Shown here one piece after another: positions 9,023-15,827 of a stretch of 64,000 nt of DNA. Source of the stretch: Nitriliruptor sp040882055 (GTDB lineage Bacteria; Actinomycetota; Nitriliruptoria; Nitriliruptorales; Nitriliruptoraceae). Each line of letters begins with the position of its first letter. The first letter of the stretch is position 1. The notes under the pieces were generated by a model, which was not told the origin of the DNA, did not search any database, and saw only the letters and a program-made list of their open reading frames with translations. The stretch lies in NCBI GenBank assembly GCA_040882055.1, contig JBBECA010000076.1:1-64000 (forward strand). Reading direction: 5' to 3'. The position numbers were made by a program, and so were the translations under genes.

Positions 9023-11260
9023 ATGATCGGGTCGGGCGTGCGAAGGTCGGGGATCGGGGTGACCGCAGCCGGGGTGTCCCACGCGACGTGGGACGGTGTC
9101 GTGCGCCGCTACGGCGAGGACGCCGCCAGCTACGAGGACCTCCAGGCGATCCTCCGCCTCGCCCCTGTGGGCATCGGCGTCGTCGACCTCGACGGTCGGA
9201 CCATCCTGACCAACGACGCCCTCCGCGAGATGCTCGGGTACAGCGAGGAGGAGTTCGCCGACCTCCACTGGGACCGCTTCACCCACCCCGACGACGTGGT
9301 TCGCAACCTCGAGCTGTTCGAGGAGATGACGACCGGCAGGACCGACCGGTTCGCGATGAACAAGCGGTTCATCGCCAAGGACGGGGCGACGGTCTGGGCG
9401 CACCTGACGGTCTCGCTCCTGCGCGACGACGAGGGGCGTCCGCGGCTCGCCATCGGCATGACCGAGAACATCACCGAGCAGCACCTGTTGCAGGAGCAGC
9501 TGGCGCAGGCGGAGGCCACCTTCCGCCTCCTGGTCGAGGAATCGCCAGGGGTAGTGTACGTGGCCCGCCTCGACCTCGCCAAACCCTGGCTGTACATCAG
9601 CCCGCGGCTCGAGAAGCTGCTCGGCATCGAAGCTGAGGACTGGTTGGCCCACCCGGAGCTGTGGTGGGAGCGCATGCACGAGGACGATCACGTCCGGGTG
9701 GCGGACGAGCTCGAGGCGATGGTCGAGACCGGAGAGCCGGGCCCGTACGTGGTCCACTACCGGATGCGGCACACCAGAGGGAACGTGCGCTGGATCCGCG
9801 ACGAGTTCCGCATCCTCGACGATGTCAGCGGCGAGCGGGTCTTCCGGGGTGTGCTCGTCGATGCGACCCGGGAGAAGGCGCTCGAGGCCGACCTCGCCCG
9901 TCGCGCGACGCACGACCCGCTCACGGGGCTCGCCAACCGGGACCTGTTCGCTGCGACCGTCGTCCGCCGGCTCGAGGCCGACGAGGAGCGGGTGGCTGCG
10001 GGAGGCGTCCCGGGACACCACGCCGTCGTCCTCGTCGACCTCGATGACTTCAAGACCGTCAACGACAGCCTCGGCCACGCGGCCGGTGACGAGCTGATCC
10101 GCTCGGTCGCGGCTCGGATCAGCGAGTGCCTACGGCCGGGCGATCTGGCCGGTCACCTCGGTGGTGACGAGTTCGCGTTGCTGCTCGAAGGGCTCGACGA
10201 CCCGGTCACCGCCGTCGCCGTGGCCACCCGGCTCAAGGAGGCCATCCAGCGGCCGCACGACGTGGGCGAGCAGTTGGTGGTCACCTCGGCCAGCATCGGC
10301 ATCGCGGGTCTGGCCGAAGCCGAGACGGTCGAGGGCGCGCTCCGCAACGCCGACCTCGCGATGTACCGGGCCAAGCACCTCGGCAAGGGTCGGGTCGCGG
10401 CGTACGAGCCCGCCCTGCACACCTCGGCGGTCCGCCGGCTGGACATCCGCTCGGCGCTCGAAGGTGCGCTCGAGCGCGACGAGCTGTCGATCCACCTGCA
10501 ACCGATCGTCGACCTCGACACCTCGGTAACCGTGGCGGTCGAAGCCCTCCTGCGTTGGCACCACCCCGTGCACGGCGAGATCCGCCCCGACGAGTTCATC
10601 CCGATCGCCGAGGAGACCGGCGTGATCGCTCGGATCGGCGAGTGGGTGCTGCGCGCCTCCTGCCGGTGGTTGGCCGATCAGCACGCTGCGGGCCACGACG
10701 CGCTCGCGATCGAGGTCAACCTGTCACCCGTGCAGCTCGAGCACGACGGTTTCGTCGAGGTGGTCGCCGAGGTGCTCGACGAGACCGGCCTGCGGGCGAG
10801 CGATCTGGTGCTCGAGATCACCGAGCAGGCGCTGATGGTGCCGCGTGCCTGGCGTGAGCTCGAGCGACTCGATCGGTTGGGGGTGGGGATCGCCGTCGAT
10901 GACTTCGGGACCGGCTACGCCTCGCTGGCCTACCTCAGCGACCTCGCCATCGACGTGCTCAAGATCGACCGCGCCTTCGTGGCCAGGCTCGGCAGCGGGG
11001 TCCGGGGCCAAGCGGTGCCCCGAGCGGTGCTGCAGCTCGCGTCCTCGCTCGAGCTCGAGGTCATCGCGGAGGGGATCGAGACCACGGCGCAGTGGCAGGA
11101 GCTGCGTGCTCTCGGCTGTCGTCGCGGCCAGGGGTACCTGTTCGCCCGCCCGGTGCCGGCGGATGCCGCCACGGAGCTGCTCGGGCGTCCCCTGGCCGTC
11201 CGCGACGAGGCTGACGAGCGCACGCCACGGCGTCGTGCCGGTGCTGCGGCGACCGGCTGA
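9023..11260 (+). CDS. PAS-PAS-GGDEF-EAL cyclic-di-GMP signalling protein
   Basis: 745 residues without membrane segments. Two PAS domains (about 42-155 and 170-290) precede a GGDEF domain with an intact GGDEF motif (about 379) and an EAL domain with an intact EALLRW (about 506). The EAL domain also keeps the metal and catalytic signatures NLSP, EITE, DDFGTGY, KIDR and EGIET. Both cyclic-di-GMP synthesis and hydrolysis are therefore chemically possible; in such hybrids one activity often dominates and the PAS domains set the signal. ATG 9023 has GGGGAGGG just upstream. It ends 7 nt from the convergent DUF389 gene. Confidence 0.92.
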   Translation: MIGSGVRRSGIGVTAAGVSHATWDGVVRRYGEDAASYEDLQAILRLAPVGIGVVDLDGRTILTNDALREMLGYSEEEFADLHWDRFTHPDDVVRNLELFEEMTTGRTDRFAMNKRFIAKDGATVWAHLTVSLLRDDEGRPRLAIGMTENITEQHLLQEQLAQAEATFRLLVEESPGVVYVARLDLAKPWLYISPRLEKLLGIEAEDWLAHPELWWERMHEDDHVRVADELEAMVETGEPGPYVVHYRMRHTRGNVRWIRDEFRILDDVSGERVFRGVLVDATREKALEADLARRATHDPLTGLANRDLFAATVVRRLEADEERVAAGGVPGHHAVVLVDLDDFKTVNDSLGHAAGDELIRSVAARISECLRPGDLAGHLGGDEFALLLEGLDDPVTAVAVATRLKEAIQRPHDVGEQLVVTSASIGIAGLAEAETVEGALRNADLAMYRAKHLGKGRVAAYEPALHTSAVRRLDIRSALEGALERDELSIHLQPIVDLDTSVTVAVEALLRWHHPVHGEIRPDEFIPIAEETGVIARIGEWVLRASCRWLADQHAAGHDALAIEVNLSPVQLEHDGFVEVVAEVLDETGLRASDLVLEITEQALMVPRAWRELERLDRLGVGIAVDDFGTGYASLAYLSDLAIDVLKIDRAFVARLGSGVRGQAVPRAVLQLASSLELEVIAEGIETTAQWQELRALGCRRGQGYLFARPVPADAATELLGRPLAVRDEADERTPRRRAGAAATG

Positions 11261-11267
11261 ACGCCGC

Positions 11268-12194
11268 TCACTCGGCCATGGAACGGCGGTCCTGGTGCCG
11301 CTTGAACCCGAAGACGAGCGCGGATCCGAGCACGACGAGCCCCACCTCGATCAGGAAGCGCAACCCGGCGCGACCCGCGAGGCCGGGGTCACGGGCGATC
11401 AGCGCCATCGGCACCAGCGCGGCGGTCGGCACCAACGCCAACGCGACCATCACGCCGGCGGTCAGGACGGTCCGGTTGATCGCCAACAGCAGCCCACCGC
11501 AGACCGCGGCGATGGCGCCGACGGCGATCCCGACCCACGTCGTGGTGCTCCAGTAGGCGACGAGCTGGTCCGCGCCGAGGTAGCTCTCACCTCCGCTGTC
11601 GAGCGCCGAGTGGCCGAGCATCGAACTCGCCACAGCGACGACCGCGGACCCGAGCACGACCGCGCCGTAGGCGCTGATGACGTCCTGGAGCCCCCCAGCC
11701 CAGGTGCGTGACCGGTTCACGATGCCGAGGACCAGACGGGCGAACGGTTGGAAACCCGGAGCGATGATCATCGCCCCCACGACCACGTGCACCGTGCCCG
11801 ACACGATCCCGAGCCCCGCGATGGCGCCAGCGATCAGCATCACCACGAGCCGATCACCGGTCATCGTGGAGTCCTGGCTCATGGCGAGCTCGAGCTCCTC
11901 CCAGGTCGTGCCGCCCTCCTCGCGGGACAGCGCGGTGTACCCGTGCGAGACGAGGCTGAGCGGTTCGGCGGTCGACAGGGCGATGCCGTTCGCCTCCCCG
12001 AGCCCGTGCCGATCAGCCACACGCATCACCTGACCGAGACGTTCGTTGCTGACCTCCAGGGACACCAGATCGCCTGGCGGGCGCAACGACGCCCCGCGGT
12101 GCACCCGCAGGGTGTGAGGCTCGAGTTCGTCGAGCTCCTCGAGCAGAGCGGCGGTCCGCTCGCTGGCGACCGTGAGTTGGACCGTGCGCGCCAT
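11268..12194 (-). CDS. DUF389 family membrane protein
   Basis: 308 residues. An N-terminal soluble part of about 110 residues (MARTVQLTVASERTAALLEE) precedes a hydrophobic domain of six or so helices containing 'VGAMIIAPGFQPFARL', which is the hallmark of DUF389 proteins (TIGR00341/TIGR00271 type). The function of the family is not established. The ATG at 12194 follows a G-rich stretch. It is transcribed divergently from the pirin gene, and the two genes appear to share overlapping promoters at 12239-12248. Confidence 0.85.
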   Translation of the reverse strand: MARTVQLTVASERTAALLEELDELEPHTLRVHRGASLRPPGDLVSLEVSNERLGQVMRVADRHGLGEANGIALSTAEPLSLVSHGYTALSREEGGTTWEELELAMSQDSTMTGDRLVVMLIAGAIAGLGIVSGTVHVVVGAMIIAPGFQPFARLVLGIVNRSRTWAGGLQDVISAYGAVVLGSAVVAVASSMLGHSALDSGGESYLGADQLVAYWSTTTWVGIAVGAIAAVCGGLLLAINRTVLTAGVMVALALVPTAALVPMALIARDPGLAGRAGLRFLIEVGLVVLGSALVFGFKRHQDRRSMAE

Positions 12195-12238
12195 CGTGGC
12201 CCCCCGTCTCCGCGACCGGCGGTCGCCGGCAGCGGCTG

Positions 12239-12248
12239 AGCGTAGGGT
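12239..12248. promoter_or_regulatory. Overlapping bidirectional -10 boxes
   Basis: The decamer AGCGTAGGGT contains TAGGGT on the plus strand (12243-12248, towards pirin) and TACGCT on the minus strand (12244-12239, towards DUF389). The same TA step serves both boxes. The leaders would be about 19 and 38 nt. Confidence 0.45.
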
Positions 12249-12273
12249 GGGTTCCAGAGCCGAGGAGGTGGCC

Positions 12274-13211
12274 GTGAGTGGGCCGGTGCAGCGACCTGAC
12301 ACCGAGCGTGAGGACGAGCCGCTCGACCCGCTCGAGCTGCGCGAGGGCCGGCGTACCGAGGTCGGCGGCCTCCCCGTGACCCGCGTGCTGCCCACCAAGG
12401 GGCGCCGAACCGTCGGTGCGTGGTGCTTCGTGGACCTGATCGGGCCGGCCGACGCGGAGGAACCGGACCCGCTCGAGGTGGGCCCGCACCCCCACATCGG
12501 GCTGTCCACGGTCACCTGGCTGCTGGAGGGCCACGCGGTCCACACCGACTCGCTCGGGACCGAGCAGGTGATCCGGCCGGGACAGCTGAACCTGATGACC
12601 GCGGGCCACGGCATCGGTCACGCCGAGCTCGCCGAGGAGCCACCGTTCCGCGGTGTCCAGCTCTGGATCGCCCAGCCGGAGGCCACCCGGCACGGCGCGA
12701 ACGCGTTCGAACACCACGCGGACCTGCCCGAGCTCGACCTCGAGGGCGGCTCCGAGGCGGTCGTGCTGATGGGCAGCTTCGCTGGGGCACGATCCCGGCC
12801 CGCGCGGACACGCCGCTCGTGGGCGCGCAGATCACCAGCCGACGAGGGACCGAGGTGCTCCCGGTCGACATCGGCTCGGAGCACGCCATCGTGCCGCTCG
12901 ACGGGCGCGTGTCGGTGGGGGAGGACGTGGTGGAGCCGGGGTGGATCGCGCTCCTCCCGGCGGGTCACGACGAGGTCCCGGTCGCGACGGAGGGGCCGGC
13001 ACGGTTCCTGTTGCTCGGCGGTCGACCGCTCGAGGAGCGGATCGCGATGTGGTGGAACTTCGTGGCGCGCGACCAGCAGGAGCTCACTGCGGCGTACCGG
13101 GACTGGCAGGACCGGAACACCGACCGGTTCGCCGACGTGCCCTCGTCGCTGACCCGGATCGACGCGCCGCGACCCCCGTGGCTGGGACGGACCACTCGCG
13201 ACGAGGCCTGA
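12274..13211 (+). pseudogene. Pirin family protein, frameshifted
   Basis: Pirin is a bicupin iron-binding protein, in bacteria often a quercetinase-like enzyme or regulator. The N-terminal cupin reads from GTG 12274 (RBS GAGGAGG at 12262-12268) and has the metal-site motif PHPHIGLSTVTWL and GHGIGHAE. After MGSFAG near 12785 the reading changes: the C-terminal half (TPLVGAQI through to the stop at 13211) is in the frame one base earlier. Adding one G to the G-run 12784-12787 restores a continuous protein of about 312 residues. This is either a real single-base deletion or a sequencing error in the run; as written only the first cupin would be made correctly. Confidence 0.85.
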
Positions 13212-13279
13212 GCACCGCGGGACCGCCGAACGGGCGATATGCGCTCGTTCCGAGCCAGGTACGAGCGGTCGACGCGCGT

Positions 13280-13302
13280 AACTTCGACCTCAGGTCGAGG
13301 TT
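13280..13302. terminator. Inverted repeat, possible bidirectional terminator
   Basis: Arms AACTTCGACCT and AGGTCGAGGTT flank one base (13291) with a single T:G mismatch. It lies between two converging genes, which favours termination over an operator role. No T-run follows, as is usual for this GC content. Confidence 0.45.
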
Positions 13303-13316
13303 GAGTCACACGCAGC

Positions 13317-13340
13317 GCGCGTTCTCGACGAGAAGCGTGC
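13317..13340. terminator. Second inverted repeat, possible terminator
   Basis: GCGCG-TTCTCG pairs with CGAGAA-(g)-CGTGC around a central A at 13328, with one bulged G. Its place 15 nt after the first hairpin suggests a double terminator. Confidence 0.4.
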
Positions 13341-13505
13341 GCCGAACGCCTGGGCGTCGGGCTGGCCGCACGGATACCTCAGCGTCTACGAGAGGATCAG
13401 CAGCCTCACGACGGCCGGCGGAGGCCACAGGATGCCCTCGGTGGCGTTGGGCCGTCGCGGACGGGCCGGGGCACCGGGAGGCGGTCACGCCCCGCAGGCG
13501 GCACC

Positions 13506-14210
13506 TCAGGGGTCACCGACGAAGAGGGCGTCGAGGGCTTCCTGCTCGGCATCCTCCCACCGCCGCACGTGTCCGCGCACCTCCTCGATCGCGTCGTCGT
13601 CGAGGTGCTCCGCGCCGGCGGGGGTGATGCGAACGATGTTGAGCGGACCGCCCACCATCGGCTGGCTGACGGTCAGTGCATCGAGGACACGCACCACCGC
13701 GATGACGCCGTAGTCGACGTCACGTTCCATCATCTGGAAGTGACCGAGCAGCGCCCCGGCCTGCTGGGCCATCGGCGCTCCGCTGCCGATGGCGTGGAAG
13801 CCCACCTCCTCGTAGCGTCCGACGATGCCCGTCGGGTCGACCTTCACCACGAACGGCTCGCCGTGGGAGTAGCCGCTCGCGAGGACGTAGGCGGACGGGG
13901 TCCCACCGAAGTCCTCGCCGGGCACCTCCGGGATGAACTGCTCGTAGTGGTGGCGGAGGACCGGCACCACCCGCTCCTGGAGCGCGCGGCCGACGTCGCC
14001 AGCACCGACGATCTCCTCGGCCTCGGCCTCGAACTGCCGCTCGAGGTCGTAGAGCACCGAGCGGGCGCCGCTCCCGCCCCACGCAGCGTGTTCGCCGAGG
14101 GCGTGCAGCTTGCGTGCCGGGTAGCTCATCCCCCGGTCGCTCTCGGTGATCTGCGAGTCCGACCCCATCACCAGCCCATCGTCGCAGCGGACGGCGAGGA
14201 CGACGGTCAC
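13506..14210 (-). CDS. Orphan proteasome-like Ntn hydrolase
   Basis: 234 residues. The sequence begins Met-Thr, so removal of Met exposes Thr2 as an N-terminal nucleophile. Asp18 (GSDSQIT) and Lys34 (PARKLHALG) then fall exactly at the Asp17 and Lys33 positions of 20S proteasome beta subunits counted from Thr1. No propeptide is present. This resembles single-gene proteasome homologues such as Anbu rather than the PrcA/PrcB pair: no alpha subunit, ATPase, Pup or Dop/PafA gene is nearby, nor are the usual Anbu neighbours. A self-assembling peptidase is likely; the substrate is unknown. The start is the GTG at 14210. Confidence 0.8.
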   Translation of the reverse strand: MTVVLAVRCDDGLVMGSDSQITESDRGMSYPARKLHALGEHAAWGGSGARSVLYDLERQFEAEAEEIVGAGDVGRALQERVVPVLRHHYEQFIPEVPGEDFGGTPSAYVLASGYSHGEPFVVKVDPTGIVGRYEEVGFHAIGSGAPMAQQAGALLGHFQMMERDVDYGVIAVVRVLDALTVSQPMVGGPLNIVRITPAGAEHLDDDAIEEVRGHVRRWEDAEQEALDALFVGDP

Positions 14211-14357
14211 GGAGGCTCCGATGGTCGGCGAGAGGCGACGTGCGGGCCGAGTCGAGCGCAGCGACCTGGGCGATCGCTACCGACGCTCGGCCACTCTGCC
14301 GGCCTCGAACCGCCCTCCAGGGGCCCGACGCGGTGTGCCGCCGATGGACGACCGACC

Positions 14358-14388
14358 TTGACAGTTCGGTGGGGCCAGCGCCTATCCT
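14358..14388 (+). promoter_or_regulatory. Promoter with consensus -35 TTGACA
   Basis: TTGACA (14358-14363) and TATCCT (14383-14388) are separated by 19 nt. This is the only perfect -35 I found in the window. It would start an RNA near 14395 that reads through two hairpins to the HTH gene at 14493. Confidence 0.6.
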
Positions 14389-14418
14389 CGCCGCTGTGTT
14401 CAGCCCCGAGCGTCGGTC

Positions 14419-14474
14419 GGAGACGGCCACGCGTCGGATGCGTCCCGTCTCCTCATCGATGCACCGAACGGTGC
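14419..14474 (+). promoter_or_regulatory. Structured 5' leader, two hairpins before the RBS
   Basis: A stem GGAGACGG (14419-14426) with CCGTCTCC (14445-14452) encloses a smaller ACGC/GCGT stem. A second stem GCACC/GGTGC (14461-14474) ends 6 nt before the ribosome-binding GGAGGA at 14481. The GGAG of the first stem resembles the ribosome-binding sequence, so alternative pairings are possible. Confidence 0.4.
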
Positions 14475-14492
14475 CTGAGCGGAGGAAGCACG

Positions 14493-15056
14493 GTGGGTCA
14501 GCGGCTGCGCTACGCGAACGACACCTATGAGCGCGACGAGGTGGGGGTCTGGCGGTACCGGTGGGGCGACCCCGTGCCGGGCGCTCGCGACCTGACGCTG
14601 GCGGATCTGCTCGCCATCCACGCCTCCGATGCGGAAGCCACCCGGGAGCTCGGTCGGGCCGAACTCGAGTGGCTGGCCGGGGAGCGCGACGACATCGGTG
14701 AGGTCCTCGTCCAGCAGCACGGCGACCGGACGCCGACCACCGGCGACCTGGTCGTCGGGATGGCCGCCCCCGAGCTGCACGTCCAGCTGATGCTGACCGT
14801 CGCCGACGTCGCGGAGCTCGCACACGTGTCCAAGGCCACCATCGACAGCTACCGCTCACGGGGGACGCTGCCCGCGCCCCAGGTCCAGCGCGGTCGCACG
14901 CCGCTGTGGAGCCGGCCCGTCATCCAGCGTTGGCTCGCCACGCGACCGGGTGCGGCCGCCGACGCGGCACGTCGGGAGGGCGCCGAGGCACGCCGGACGC
15001 AGCGCGAGGCCCCCGACCGGCCGCCGACGGAGCCCTACCTCTCCCGCCCCGCGTAG
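14493..15056 (+). CDS. Helix-turn-helix DNA-binding protein
   Basis: 187 residues. A MerR/excisionase-type HTH is clear at about residues 109-145: 'VADVAELAHVSKATIDSYR' then 'RGTLPAPQVQRGRTPLW', the turn-plus-wing pattern of HTH_17 proteins. The N-terminal 100 residues (RYANDTYERDEVGVWRYRWG) belong to no family I recognise. The C-terminal 35 residues are charged and disordered. GTG 14493 has a strong GGAGGA six bases upstream. Its own strong promoter and structured leader suggest tight control. No mobile element is nearby, so a chromosomal regulator is more likely than an excisionase. Confidence 0.75.
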   Translation: MGQRLRYANDTYERDEVGVWRYRWGDPVPGARDLTLADLLAIHASDAEATRELGRAELEWLAGERDDIGEVLVQQHGDRTPTTGDLVVGMAAPELHVQLMLTVADVAELAHVSKATIDSYRSRGTLPAPQVQRGRTPLWSRPVIQRWLATRPGAAADAARREGAEARRTQREAPDRPPTEPYLSRPA

Positions 15057-15083
15057 GAGGCGGACCGGCCGCCCACGTCCGGT

Positions 15084-15827
15084 TCAGTCGTGCCGCAGCG
15101 TCACGGGTGCACCTCGGGCCAGCTGCTCGGCGACCACGGCCGGAGGTAGCTGTTCCGCATCGGCGGTGCGGTGGAGCGTCGCGACCGCGGATCGCTGATC
15201 GCCCCCGTGACGACCGAGGATGATCCCGATCGCGCGGTGCCAGAGCGCCTGCTCCTCGAGGGTGGCGCTGAGTTCGTCGCTCACCGCGGCGGTGCGCCGG
15301 AGCGCGCGTGCGTTGGCCAGCACCGCGCCAGCCGGCGCCGCCACCTCCCGGAGGGTGGCGAGGTCCGAGTCCGCCAACCCGTCCGACGCACGAGCGAAGA
15401 CGTTCAGCGCACCGAGGACCGTCCCGTTGGGTGCGGACAGCGGGAGGCCCGCAACGGTCGAGAAGCCGGCGTCGGCAGCTGCGGTGTTGAAGCGGGGCCA
15501 CCGATCGTCACGCCTGGTGTCGCGGACCAGCTGTTCCTCGCCGGTGTGCAGCGCCTCGATGCAAGGTCCCTGCTCGATGAGGTACTCCAGCTCGTCGACG
15601 GAACGGGCCGCATCGTCGGTCGTGGCGGCGGACGTGTAGCCGCCTGCGTCGTCGAGCACGGTCACCGTCAACGCATCCGCGCCAGGTGCGGCTCGTCGTG
15701 CGACGTGCAGGAGCTGGTCCAGCGTCGTCTCGAGCGACGACTCGTGGATCAGCAGCCCCGACAGGCTGTGGATGGCGGCGAGGTACCCCTCGTGGCTCGT
15801 GAGGACCTGTTCGTCGGCGGACATCAT
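15084..15827 (-). CDS. GAF-ANTAR regulator
   Basis: About 247 residues. A GAF sensor domain (about 25-165, with SAPNGTVLGALNVFA) is followed by an ANTAR domain (about 185-240: LWHRAIGIILGRHGG, then AVAEQLA-like end), an RNA-binding fold that stops termination at specific double hairpins. The Ala-rich ANTAR motif is intact. Starts at 15830 (GTG), 15827 and 15824 (ATG) are all possible; GAGG at 15832-15835 spaces best with the ATGs. The start overlaps the stop of the PBP gene (TGA 15829-15827), so the two are cotranscribed. Confidence 0.88.
   Translation of the reverse strand: MMSADEQVLTSHEGYLAAIHSLSGLLIHESSLETTLDQLLHVARRAAPGADALTVTVLDDAGGYTSAATTDDAARSVDELEYLIEQGPCIEALHTGEEQLVRDTRRDDRWPRFNTAAADAGFSTVAGLPLSAPNGTVLGALNVFARASDGLADSDLATLREVAAPAGAVLANARALRRTAAVSDELSATLEEQALWHRAIGIILGRHGGDQRSAVATLHRTADAEQLPPAVVAEQLARGAPVTLRHD

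Larger units (their letters stand above)
13212..13505. other. Convergent intergenic gap with two inverted repeats
   Basis: 294 bases with no credible gene, between the ends of pirin (plus) and the proteasome-like gene (minus). It holds two strong hairpins (13280-13302 and 13317-13340) and otherwise nothing recognised. Confidence 0.6.

Noticed and set aside
12784..12790. Programmed ribosomal frameshift in pirin
   Set aside because: No slippery heptamer or stimulatory structure is evident, and pirins do not use frameshifting; a deletion or sequencing error is simpler.
13506..14210. Part of a standard 20S proteasome locus
   Set aside because: No alpha subunit, Pup, Dop/PafA or ATPase gene is nearby, and there is no propeptide.
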